A stretch of DNA of 64,000 nt from Spirochaetota bacterium (GTDB lineage: Bacteria > Spirochaetota > UBA4802 > UBA5550). Numbering within the stretch: position 1 is the first letter of the stretch; each line of letters opens with the position of its first letter. Below, one piece after another: positions 8,323-16,612 of the stretch. A model generated the notes under the pieces. That model had not been told where the DNA came from. It saw only the letters and a list, made by a program, of their open reading frames with translations, and did no database searches. The stretch is from positions 62,001 through 126,000 of the forward strand of contig JAGNKX010000003.1 of the NCBI GenBank assembly GCA_017999915.1, read 5' to 3'. The translations under genes were made by a program, and so were the position numbers.

Positions 8323-8411
8323 ACCCTCCCCCTTGAGGGGGGAGGGCAGGGTGGGGGTGAAAAAGCATTTAGTATCACCCTCCCCTATCCCCTCCCATCA
8401 AGGGAGGGGGA
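8323..8411. repeat. C-rich double-hairpin repeat, copy B
   Basis: CCCTCCCCC-TTGA-GGGGGGAGGG hairpin, GGGTGGGGGTGAA, a short centre with AAGCATTT, TCACCCTCCCC and CCCCTCCC-ATCAA-GGGAGGGGG. The AAGCATTT centre and right half match copy C closely. Confidence 0.75.
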
Positions 8412-8441
8412 TATTATCGCGCATATAAACAGGAGTTTTTA

Positions 8442-9395
8442 ATGATCACGCGTGAACTTGTAAAAACATGGATAGTCCAGATCAGGAGCAACTTCCTCCT
8501 CCTGGCCGTCATTCTTTCCCTGCTAGGCCTCGCCCTGGCGGGCCTCTGGATGAAGAAGACCGGCGTCGGGTCCTTCAGCGTCATCGAGGCTATAGTACTT
8601 GTCCTGGGGGTCGTGCTGACCCACGTGTCCGTGAACCTCTTCAACGAGTACTCCGATTCCCAGACCGGTATTGACGATAACACCCGGCGGACACCCTTCA
8701 GCGGCGGCACCGGCATGATCCAGGCAGGAAAGACCACTCCCCTGGCGGTGAGCACCGCCGCCTGGCAGACCCTTTTCTGGGCCTTCATCATCGGCCTCTA
8801 CTTCACCATCATGTCCCACTGGATGGTGATGGTCATCATGTTCGTCGGGGCCCTGTCCATCGTCTTCTACACGACCCACTTTGCCAAGGTGCTCTTGGGT
8901 GAATTCATCGCGGGGCTGAGCCTGGGATCTCTGGTGGTCATCGGCGCTTTCGTCGCCATGACCGGCGGATCGGCGGCTACTATCTGTGATCTCTTTCCCG
9001 GCGAGGTGATCATCCTGTCAATCCCTCCGGGAATACTGACGTCCCTGCTCCTCTATCTGAACGAGTTCCCCGATGCCGACGTGGACAAGGAGGGAGGGCG
9101 TTTCCACCTGGTCATACTCCTTGGCAGGAAAAGGGCCTCGTACCTCTATGTGGCCGGCCTGGTCCTGACCTATGTGTTTATCATCGCCGCGCCCATCGCG
9201 GGACTTTCATCATGGTGGGTCCTCCTTGGGTGCGCCACCATTCCCCTGGCTGTAAAGGCCGGGATGATGGCCCTGAAGCACGCCGAGGACATACCGAAGC
9301 TTGTTCCCGCCCTGGGGATCAATGTCATGGTGGTCCTGATAACCGACCTTCTCCTGGCAGTGGCGGTCGTCCTTGAAATGATCTTTTGCGTTTAA
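8442..9395 (+). CDS. UbiA-family prenyltransferase (MenA-like)
   Basis: 317 residues with about eight or nine membrane helices. The two aspartate-rich loops are present: NEYSDSQTGID at ~68-78 and NEFPDADVDKEGGR at ~208, which bind Mg2+ and the polyprenyl diphosphate. The NxxxDxxxG/D form and the PFSGGTGMI segment are most like 1,4-dihydroxy-2-naphthoate prenyltransferases (menaquinone synthesis) and relatives. An AGGAG site precedes the ATG. No other quinone genes are nearby, so the aromatic acceptor is inferred, not shown. Confidence 0.85.
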   Translation: MITRELVKTWIVQIRSNFLLLAVILSLLGLALAGLWMKKTGVGSFSVIEAIVLVLGVVLTHVSVNLFNEYSDSQTGIDDNTRRTPFSGGTGMIQAGKTTPLAVSTAAWQTLFWAFIIGLYFTIMSHWMVMVIMFVGALSIVFYTTHFAKVLLGEFIAGLSLGSLVVIGAFVAMTGGSAATICDLFPGEVIILSIPPGILTSLLLYLNEFPDADVDKEGGRFHLVILLGRKRASYLYVAGLVLTYVFIIAAPIAGLSSWWVLLGCATIPLAVKAGMMALKHAEDIPKLVPALGINVMVVLITDLLLAVAVVLEMIFCV

Positions 9396-9438
9396 GGCTT
9401 GATGGGGAGCGCAGGCCTGTGGAATGAGAACTCAGGCG

Positions 9439-9681
9439 TTAACGGCCGTGGCCGGTGAAGCTTCCCCTGCAGTCGGTCATGAAGGCGTCACAGAAGAATT
9501 CCCTGCACCCCTGGGGCCTGTTCTCGTATATGGTGCAGAGGCCGCCGGGGCTCAGGTTGGGGCAAGCGGCCGCGGTGGCTCCCGAGGGCAGGCGCAGGGG
9601 CGCTCTCTCCCCGGACATAGGGAGCCTGCCGCAGCACTGCATCAGCTTTTCTTCAATACCGCACTCTTCACAGAATGACAT
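9439..9681 (-). CDS. Cysteine-rich YkgJ-type (zinc/iron-chelating) protein
   Basis: 80 residues with nine or so cysteines: CEEC, QCCGRLP, ACPNLSPGGLCTIYENRPQGCREFFCD. The CPxLxxxGxCxIYxxRPxxCRxFxC pattern is that of the YkgJ CxxCxxCC family (PF03692), thought to bind a metal ion. The protein is short for the family. It is followed on the same strand by the HAD-like gene's end region (that gene lies upstream), so the two may be cotranscribed. Confidence 0.8.
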   Translation of the reverse strand: MSFCEECGIEEKLMQCCGRLPMSGERAPLRLPSGATAAACPNLSPGGLCTIYENRPQGCREFFCDAFMTDCRGSFTGHGR

Positions 9682-9707
9682 AGGGACGCCTCGGGGCGGA
9701 AAAAGGG

Positions 9708-10859
9708 TCAGGGGACATGCTTGTGCGAGGTCCCGTTGGTGCAGAAGCTTTTATAACGGATCTTGGCCATGTCGTATATCTTCTTCACCAGCTCGCCGGG
9801 ATTTGACCGGTATTCTTCCATGCGGTGGGTGACCAGCTGCTTGACCTGGTTGATGTTGATGGAGGAGCCGGCGAAGACCACCTCTATCTCGCGCTCCACC
9901 GACTTATAGCTCACGCCGGAATGCTCAATGCGCTGGCCGATGATGTTGTTCTGGAGATTGCGGTGGTGTATCTCGATGTCGATGAGCTCCGGCGATTTTT
10001 CCCGAGCCGCGGAATAGACCACCAGGGAGGGCATGAACTCCTCGAACTCCTCGGACATGAGGAGGTCGTTGAGGATGCCGTTGAAGTTGAACAGGACCAG
10101 CAGCGATACCAGCGATGAACCGTAGATGGTTATCTTCGATTCAGGAATGATGTTGTCAAAGGGATTGAAGGCGATCGAGTTGACCTGCGAGAAGGTCTTG
10201 ACGCCGGCCTCGCCGCGCCCCATGTACACGACCTCGTCGTTTTTAAGATTGTTTTCGTGGAGAAACTTCTCTATGACCAGGCTCTTGCGGTCGCCGGATA
10301 TGAACCGGTTGACGTCCCCGGCGTAGATCTCCTTGTCGATCTTGTCCCGCTTTTTCTTGTAGTCCGTGGCAATGAGATTGCCGTCGCTCAGGCCGACGCG
10401 CTTGACGAACTCGATGGCGATCTCATAGGGCATTGCCGTCAGCACCAGGGGGTTGTACGGCCTGATGAGCCTGATGAAGGTCTCCGCGCCGGGAAAGAGC
10501 CGTGATTTTTCACCAATGACAGAGATGCACGAGGTGGGCACGTCTTTCAACAGGAAGTCGGGGAAGTAGACCGCGAGTTTGAAAAAGGAGAAGGGGACCT
10601 CGCCCTCGGAGGAAATCCGCCTGTTGTTGTTGTCCAGGATGTTCTCTATCTTGATCCCCTCGGTGTCGAAGAAGAGCTTGTCGATGAGGGTGCTGTAGTC
10701 GCCGATCTCGAGGAAATCGCCGAGACCGATGAAGACTTTTTTCGGCTCCTTCAGAAGGTACGATACTTCCTTGAGATAGTCTTTCTTGTCGAGACTGATT
10801 CTCTCGAATCCCTTTTCCCGGGAATGGTTGATGATTAGTTCGTATTTATCGTCTATCAT
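9708..10859 (-). CDS. HAD-fold-like protein, probably catalytically altered
   Basis: 383 residues, soluble. The centre reads like a haloacid dehalogenase core: VLTAMPYEIAIEFVKRVGL (motif II with Thr), a Lys/Arg-rich stretch, then VVYMGRGEAGVKTFSQV in place of the usual GDGxxD motif IV. The expected nucleophile DxD near the N-terminus is not obvious (FIGLGDFLEIGD is the nearest). It could be a non-phosphatase HAD relative. The C-terminal third (MPSLVVYSAAREKSPELIDIEIHHRN...) is unassigned. A good promoter precedes it. Function unknown. Confidence 0.65.
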   Translation of the reverse strand: MIDDKYELIINHSREKGFERISLDKKDYLKEVSYLLKEPKKVFIGLGDFLEIGDYSTLIDKLFFDTEGIKIENILDNNNRRISSEGEVPFSFFKLAVYFPDFLLKDVPTSCISVIGEKSRLFPGAETFIRLIRPYNPLVLTAMPYEIAIEFVKRVGLSDGNLIATDYKKKRDKIDKEIYAGDVNRFISGDRKSLVIEKFLHENNLKNDEVVYMGRGEAGVKTFSQVNSIAFNPFDNIIPESKITIYGSSLVSLLVLFNFNGILNDLLMSEEFEEFMPSLVVYSAAREKSPELIDIEIHHRNLQNNIIGQRIEHSGVSYKSVEREIEVVFAGSSININQVKQLVTHRMEEYRSNPGELVKKIYDMAKIRYKSFCTNGTSHKHVP

Positions 10860-10900
10860 ATGGCGTGGCGGCGCGCCGTTTCATTCCGGCATCTATCATA

Positions 10901-10928
10901 ATAATACTGCATCCATACGGGAAGTCAA
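10901..10928 (-). promoter_or_regulatory. Likely promoter of the HAD-like gene
   Basis: Minus strand TTGACT (10928-10923) and TATTAT (10906-10901) with a 16-base spacer, about 45 bases before the start codon. Confidence 0.55.
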
Positions 10929-11302
10929 GCGCTAATAGTCAATACATTTTTTGACATATTGTATGATATCCCCGGTTTGATCGGCCGGCGTTGCGCCAGC
11001 GCCGATACTTTGTGCGGGAAAAAAGGAGTCCACATCGGGCCCGATACTACCGATTATAAATATAGAGATCAATAATGTCCCCCGTGAGAGGATTTTTTTA
11101 ACTTGACAGTATGCGGGTCTTTGGATTATTAAATCATTTCTAGACCTGCAAAACATATAATGTATCAGAATCTATCCGCCGGGAATTCGCATTCGCAGGC
11201 ATCGGCGCCGGCATCGCGGATTGGGCGGCGGATACATCTGACAAAGAGAAAGAATTTACATTCTTTCATAGCGTAAAAACTTTTTACCTTTTGGATCGAT
11301 TC
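10929..11302. other. Intergenic region before the serine hydrolase pair
   Basis: No gene seen. It carries a plus-strand promoter candidate (11103-11132) and a long leader of about 165 bases with the inverted-looking GGCATCGGCGCCGGCATCG stretch near 11198. Confidence 0.45.
11103..11132 (+). promoter_or_regulatory. Candidate promoter of the first serine hydrolase
   Basis: TTGACA (11103-11108) followed after 17-18 bases by TTATTA/TATTAA (11126-11132). Confidence 0.5.
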
Positions 11303-12670
11303 ATGAAGAGAAAGCTATACCTGTTTTCAGGCGCCGTGGCCCTGTTATCCGTTGTAATATTCATAAGCCTTGCCGGCATGTCCAGAGCCACGACCCTGTT
11401 CAAGATCAAGGACTCCGATATCGACGGGGTGACCGACAAGGTTTCCGATGCGCGGATACAGCAATACGGGAAGCAGTTCGCGGGCTGGCTGAACGGCAAT
11501 GTCCCCGGCGGCATGGTGCCATCGGCGGCGGTCGGCGTCATCCAGGGCGACCGCCTGGTGTTCCACCACGGCGTAAGGGCCGACAGCACCACGCGCTTCG
11601 GCATCGCATCCCTCTCGAAGACCTTCACCGCAGTACTTGCCCTACGTCTCCAGGAAAAAAAGATACTCATCCTCGATGATCCTGTCAGCAAGTACCTTCC
11701 TGGCGTAGTGATCGAGCGCGCCTCGCTGCATTCACAGCCGGTCTCCGTGAGGCACCTGCTGGCCCATACGTCGGGCGTCCCGTCGTTCAGCGGCAAGCAT
11801 GTCCTTTACGAAATCAAGGGCAAGAAGCTGGCGGTGCCTGAACAGGTGCACCCGGCCGGCTTCAGCTATTCCTATTCGAACGAGGGTTATGAGCTGATGC
11901 TGCACGTAATCGAAGCGGCATCGGGAAAGTCCTATGCCCGGTGCATGAAGGATGAGGTTCTCGATCCCCTGGGGATGTCCTCCAGCACGGCCGAGTTCTC
12001 CAACGGGACTGGCGGCATCGTAACCACCATACAGGACCTGGCCAAGTACACCGCCATGCTCATTAATTGCGGCACCTACCGCGGCGTGCAGCTGCTTAAT
12101 GAAAAGTCTTTCGACGAGCTCATGGCCAAGCCGGTGGAGCTTCCGAATACAAGGGTGGACTATTACTACTCCCTCGGGTGGGAAATGATCACCGTGGGCG
12201 GCGCCATCGACAGCTACTACAAGGCGGGCCGCTGGTTCAACCAGGCGTCGGGCCTGCAGGTCTTTCCGAAGAGGAAGATAGCCTTCATATACCTGTGCAA
12301 TCCCCCCGAACACCTGGGCGATTCCTTCATGTCGTGGCGCCAGGGCCTTACGGGCATGCTCCGCTCCCTGGTGAGAAATATTTCCGGAGATACGACCCTC
12401 TGCACGGAATGGCCGTCCCTCACGCCGGTCGAGCTCCGCTGGTATGAAGGCCAGTACCGCAACGTTATCACCGGCGAAAAGGTCAACGTATCCCTCAAGG
12501 GCGGGACCCTTTTCAGTAACGGCTTCGGCGGGTACATGCCCCTCAGGACCTTCACCTCCAACCGCTTTCTCATCGACAGCGGCCGCATGCTTCACAACTT
12601 TGTCTGGAAGGACCACCGCGTCGTGGGACTGGCTCTCAGGCACGGCTATTATGAGGCTGTTCACCAGTAG
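11303..12670 (+). CDS. Exported serine hydrolase, beta-lactamase class C/DD-peptidase fold
   Basis: 455 residues. A basic start MKRKLYLFSG and hydrophobic helix form a signal peptide or anchor. The beta-lactamase-related domain (PF00144) has the SxxK nucleophile motif Ser103-LeuSerLys106 (IASLSKTFTA), the HTSGVPSF loop and the YSN motif (SYSYSNEGYE). The last ~100 residues form the extra beta domain usual in these hydrolases. Substrates in the family range from D-amino-acid peptides to esters, so the activity is open. An in-frame TTG 12 bases earlier is possible, but the ATG gives the better signal peptide. A paralog follows. Confidence 0.85.
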   Translation: MKRKLYLFSGAVALLSVVIFISLAGMSRATTLFKIKDSDIDGVTDKVSDARIQQYGKQFAGWLNGNVPGGMVPSAAVGVIQGDRLVFHHGVRADSTTRFGIASLSKTFTAVLALRLQEKKILILDDPVSKYLPGVVIERASLHSQPVSVRHLLAHTSGVPSFSGKHVLYEIKGKKLAVPEQVHPAGFSYSYSNEGYELMLHVIEAASGKSYARCMKDEVLDPLGMSSSTAEFSNGTGGIVTTIQDLAKYTAMLINCGTYRGVQLLNEKSFDELMAKPVELPNTRVDYYYSLGWEMITVGGAIDSYYKAGRWFNQASGLQVFPKRKIAFIYLCNPPEHLGDSFMSWRQGLTGMLRSLVRNISGDTTLCTEWPSLTPVELRWYEGQYRNVITGEKVNVSLKGGTLFSNGFGGYMPLRTFTSNRFLIDSGRMLHNFVWKDHRVVGLALRHGYYEAVHQ

Positions 12671-12852
12671 AGAGCGAGGGGAAATCCGTGCAAATCATTC
12701 AACCGCCTCTTGAACACTGATCTCATATCCCAGTGCCAAATCAATGAAGAGACATAAGCCAACCTGATGCCGCGGTAGAAAAATCCACCGGAATCAAAAA
12801 TAAAAATTCTTTTTATTTGACAAGCGGCGCGGAATCCTTTTTAATCAGAACC

Positions 12853-14265
12853 ATGGTTGTCCGTCGCTTTCATATTCTCCGGCCATTTTCATTCTATATC
12901 CACCTGTGTATCGTTATAATGATATCATCCGCCTGCTTTGTCGAGGAGAAGCAGAAAAAGGAACTGGTCACACCGAAGCAGGACCCGGTAAAAGTCGAGC
13001 AGGACAATGCAATCAGGGAGCAGAAAATCAAGGCGGAAAAGCAATCCCTATCCCAGTGGATGTGGGCAAATACCTGGTATCCCATCGTGCCTTCAGCCGC
13101 GGCCGCGGTGGTCGATGGGAACGACATAACATACATGGTAACGGTGAGATGCGATCCCTCCACGCCCTTTCTCGCCGCTTCCCTGACCAAGACCTTCACG
13201 GCCCTGGCTATCCTGCAGCTGGTCGACCGGGGCCTGGTGTCCTTCAATGACCCCATCAGCAAATACCTGCAGGTGAAATTCGAAAACAGCGAGCTCAATT
13301 CAAAACCGATAACTATCTGGCATCTTCTCACACATACGTCCGGCCTGATAGAAGACCCGAGCCCGAAGCATGCGCTGAACAGCTATCCCTTTATGGTGCC
13401 GGAGCAGAAGTATCCCACCGGGTTCCGGTTCAACTACTGCAACCAGGGGTATAATCTCCTCGGCTTCATCGTATTCGAGGCGTCGGGGCAGTCGCTGGGT
13501 GAATACGTAACGCGGAACATCCTTGTTCCAATGGAGATGAACGATTCAAAGGCGCCTGAAAGCACCAGGGGCGCCGCCGGTATTGAATGCTCCATCAGGG
13601 ATCTTGCCAGGTACATGATCATGCTCATGCATGGCGGCGTGTACAAGGGAAAAAGAATCATATCGAAGCGCATGTACCGAAAGATCATCAGCGAGACCAT
13701 TGAAGGCCCGAAATCCCAAAAGAAGGAATACCGGGGGCTCTGCTTCCGTATTTGGTCCATCGACGGCATTGTCTACTCCATGCACCACGCGGCCCACATG
13801 CCCAGCGCCGGCGGATTTATGCAGTTCTTTCCGCAGCATAACTGCGGATATGTTTTTATCAGCAATCCGCCCGTGTATGATCGGGAGGAGTATTACGGCT
13901 ATTATTACGGCCTGAAGAGCAGGTTGGTGCGTTTTTGCAAGGCCCTCATGAATGACGACTTCGATCCCGTAACCTTCGATGCTGACAAGCCGTCGAAGGC
14001 GCAGCTCCAGCTGTTCGTGGGCCGGTATCGGCAGTACAGCAATCCCGTCAACGGCTACTATGTCGATGTCGAGCTCCATCCGGGGGGGTACCTGATTGCG
14101 ACCAAGTCTTACAACGGCTCCCGGGTCGGCCTAATACCTACATCGCTCCATACATTCGTATACATATTCCCCGACCAGAACGAGAAGGGCGAGATCTATG
14201 ATTTCGTCATGAAAAGCGGAAAGGTCATAGGCCTCGGCGTCAAAGAGGGGTATTATGTTAAGTAG
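12853..14265 (+). CDS. Exported serine hydrolase lipoprotein, paralog of the preceding gene
   Basis: About 470 residues from the chosen ATG. The leader MVVRRFHILRPF then a hydrophobic run ends ISSAC, giving a lipoprotein cysteine near residue 28. The hydrolase core repeats the neighbour's layout: AASLTKTFTA (SxxK), LLTHTSGLIED, NYCNQGYNLLG (YxN) and RDLARYMIMLMHGG. Similar order of motifs and the tandem position point to duplication, with considerable divergence. It overlaps the next, opposite-strand gene by 8 bases at the stop. Confidence 0.83.
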   Translation: MVVRRFHILRPFSFYIHLCIVIMISSACFVEEKQKKELVTPKQDPVKVEQDNAIREQKIKAEKQSLSQWMWANTWYPIVPSAAAAVVDGNDITYMVTVRCDPSTPFLAASLTKTFTALAILQLVDRGLVSFNDPISKYLQVKFENSELNSKPITIWHLLTHTSGLIEDPSPKHALNSYPFMVPEQKYPTGFRFNYCNQGYNLLGFIVFEASGQSLGEYVTRNILVPMEMNDSKAPESTRGAAGIECSIRDLARYMIMLMHGGVYKGKRIISKRMYRKIISETIEGPKSQKKEYRGLCFRIWSIDGIVYSMHHAAHMPSAGGFMQFFPQHNCGYVFISNPPVYDREEYYGYYYGLKSRLVRFCKALMNDDFDPVTFDADKPSKAQLQLFVGRYRQYSNPVNGYYVDVELHPGGYLIATKSYNGSRVGLIPTSLHTFVYIFPDQNEKGEIYDFVMKSGKVIGLGVKEGYYVK

Positions 14266-14746
14266 GATGGGATGTTCGATATGATTCTCCGGTTGTTTTT
14301 GAACGGCGAGGGGGGAGTAGGTGTTCGATGGTGCGGGGGTAGCCCCAGTAGATTCGCCAGGATATGATGTTGTCGACAACTTCTCTGATAACAACATAAT
14401 TTTTAAACTGATAGTTATCGGTATTTAAATTTTTTGTTATTTTATTCAGGTATTTTTTCACAGCATATGCAACAATTAGAGAAACAGACATCTTAAAGAA
14501 CTTCCTCAGATCCAGCAAATACTCGTATTCGTCCATCCTGACCTGGAGATGGACCCTGCGCCAGCTTTCCGGTCCGCTTCGTTCCTGATACCGGATCAGG
14601 TTCCCCATCTGCTCGGTGTCCGGTATGCTGTTCATCATTTCCTTGACCAGCTTCATGATCAATTCTGATCTTTTAATACCCCATGATTCGGATACCATGG
14701 CTATCATGTTGAATATTTCTCTATGCATATTAATTGTAGTTTCCAT
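14258..14746 (-). CDS. Possible double ribbon-helix-helix protein
   Basis: 162 residues. Two segments have the pattern of a short beta strand followed by two helices: METTINMHREIFNMIAMVSESWGIKRSELIMKLVKEMM at the start and VHLQVRMDEYEYLLDLRKFFKMSVSLIVAYAVKKYL in the middle. That is how MetJ/Arc-type DNA-binding domains look, here two in one chain. The start at 14746 is chosen for GGAG five bases upstream. The C-terminal half has WRIYWGYPRTIEHLL and is unassigned. A regulator of the adjacent hydrolases is possible but unproven. Confidence 0.6.
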   Translation of the reverse strand: METTINMHREIFNMIAMVSESWGIKRSELIMKLVKEMMNSIPDTEQMGNLIRYQERSGPESWRRVHLQVRMDEYEYLLDLRKFFKMSVSLIVAYAVKKYLNKITKNLNTDNYQFKNYVVIREVVDNIISWRIYWGYPRTIEHLLPPRRSKTTGESYRTSHPT

Positions 14747-14909
14747 TGCGTACTCCATTATCAAGCCGGCTGACTACAAGGGTAACGAACGGCGTGGTGA
14801 AAATATTAAATCTTTTACCTGATATTTTAGCAATGAACTTTATTTTTTGCTTGTAACCACCGGGTGGTGCGTACAGATTCTATCCATATTCATATCTGTG
14901 AGGAAGGCC

Positions 14910-15626
14910 ATGGAAAAAACGGTATTATATAAAAAGGAAAACGGAATAGCCTTTATTACCCTGAACAGGCCTGAGCGGCGCAACGCCCTCAATCAGGATT
15001 TGCTCGCAAACCTTTATAATAGCATTGACGATGTTACCGCGGATATCAATGTCAAGGCGGCGATAATTACCGGTGCCGGGACCGCCTTTTGCTCCGGCCT
15101 CGACCTGAAGGCCATAGCCACTGACAACCTCATGGATCCCCGGGGCGACGGAAAGGACCTTGTCGATGTATTTAACGCATGCGCGAAGCCGATTATCGGC
15201 GCGGTAAACGGACCGGCGATGACCGGCGGCTTCGAGCTGGCTCTTAATTGCGATTTCCTCATCGCCTCCGAGCAGGCCTCGTTCGCGGACACGCACATCA
15301 AGATGGGAATACATCCGGGGTGGGGCATGAGCCAGCTCCTCCAGGAGGCGGTGGGTCAGCGGATGGCAAAGCAGATGTCTCTCACCTGTCAGTTCGTATC
15401 CGCCCAGGAGGCGCTCCGTTCAGGCCTCGTGAACGAGGTTGTCGCGGCTGACCGTCTTCTCCCGCGGGCGAAAGAAATCGCCGGTTTCATAGCGCAGCTT
15501 AACCCGGATATGCTCCAGACCATGAAGAGCCTGATCGAGTACCGGGATGAATCCACGCTCCACGATGCCCTGGCTCATGAGCGGCGCGGATTCATGAATT
15601 TTCTCAAAAAGAACTGGAAGAAGTAA
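14910..15626 (+). CDS. Enoyl-CoA hydratase/isomerase family protein
   Basis: 238 residues, crotonase fold: FITLNRPERRNALNQDLL, oxyanion-hole segments AFCSGLDLKAIA and GPAMTGGFELALNCDFLIAS. The first catalytic Glu (GGFELA) is kept, but the second, normally in a PEI-type segment, is replaced in FADTHIKMGIHPGWGMSQ, as in several mycobacterial-type EchA proteins. So acyl-CoA binding is secure while straightforward hydratase activity is not. AGGAAGG precedes the ATG. It stands alone between opposite-strand genes. Confidence 0.88.
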   Translation: MEKTVLYKKENGIAFITLNRPERRNALNQDLLANLYNSIDDVTADINVKAAIITGAGTAFCSGLDLKAIATDNLMDPRGDGKDLVDVFNACAKPIIGAVNGPAMTGGFELALNCDFLIASEQASFADTHIKMGIHPGWGMSQLLQEAVGQRMAKQMSLTCQFVSAQEALRSGLVNEVVAADRLLPRAKEIAGFIAQLNPDMLQTMKSLIEYRDESTLHDALAHERRGFMNFLKKNWKK

Positions 15627-15652
15627 AAAAGTGATATTGCTTGAATGACGGT

Positions 15653-16612
15653 TCAATATCCCTTCATCTGGGCTTCCCGTATCCTCCGGTAGAGGTTTTC
15701 GTCGCTGGTGCCGAACACGATGGCGTTGCTTTTCCACTTTTCGTAATCACGGTGATACTCCGTGATCAGGCCGACGACTTCATAGGAGCGTAACAATCGT
15801 ATCCTTCCGTCCGGTTCCTGTTGTTCCTTGTATCCGGAATGTATGCAGAACATGACTGCATTATCCACAAGACGAGTGAGGATTCCGATGAAATCGAGGT
15901 CCATGAGCTGAACGTCCCGGAAAAACCTGAAGAAGCGCCTGGAAAAGAATTTGACCGGCGCCATGCCTGGCCTTGAGAAGTACACGATGCGGTTCGGCTG
16001 GTCAAAGGAATGGAACTTGAATCCGCGGAAGGCAAAGAGCTCGCCGCTGTTTATATAGATTCTGCCCACCATGATGATGAACGTCATCATAAAATAACTC
16101 TCGTAATATTTTTCATAGAGCCGCAGGTTTCTCTGTTCCTTCTCCCGTTCCTCTTCCGTCGCGGGAACCGGCCATGGCCTGGTATGGCCTTCAAGAAGCT
16201 CATCCAGCGTGAGACCTTTCGGATCGGGCGGCTGGCGAAATCCATATCCCGAGGCGGGTATGCCGGTAAGATCTTCCTTCGTAGCCGCGACCCTGTACCA
16301 GTATTTTATCCCTGCTTCAGCAGTGGAATCGACGAATCTTTTCGCGCCGGTCTCGCCGATTGTTTCATAGGGACCGTGCGGAAAAGGGGAGCGCGAGATC
16401 GAGAAGGTGCTGCCCGGGGTGGTGCTAGACCAGGTCAGGGAGACCGAGTCTTTTGACGTCCCCCTGGATATCGACAGTGATGACACGGCGGCATTGCCCT
16501 TTTCTTCGGGCACGGCATAGGGATGCAGGAAAATCAGTATGATGAGAAAAAACGGTATTCTTTTAGAGAAACCTGTTAAAAAGCGTTTGGACCGCATCCT
16601 TCGTTTCCACAT
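15653..16612 (-). CDS. FN3-containing exported protein of unknown function
   Basis: Up to 319 residues with a basic leader and hydrophobic helix (FFLIILIFLHPYA). Residues ~40-115 look like one fibronectin type III domain (SLSISRGTSKDSVSLTWSS...KYWYRVAAT). The rest, with an aromatic helix YYESYFMMTFIIMVG and a C-terminal conserved-looking block, is unassigned. Its start overlaps the end of the upstream GT39-like gene by 50 bases; a second Met 15 bases in is also possible. Last gene of the glycan locus on this strand. Confidence 0.7.
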   Translation of the reverse strand: MWKRRMRSKRFLTGFSKRIPFFLIILIFLHPYAVPEEKGNAAVSSLSISRGTSKDSVSLTWSSTTPGSTFSISRSPFPHGPYETIGETGAKRFVDSTAEAGIKYWYRVAATKEDLTGIPASGYGFRQPPDPKGLTLDELLEGHTRPWPVPATEEEREKEQRNLRLYEKYYESYFMMTFIIMVGRIYINSGELFAFRGFKFHSFDQPNRIVYFSRPGMAPVKFFSRRFFRFFRDVQLMDLDFIGILTRLVDNAVMFCIHSGYKEQQEPDGRIRLLRSYEVVGLITEYHRDYEKWKSNAIVFGTSDENLYRRIREAQMKGY

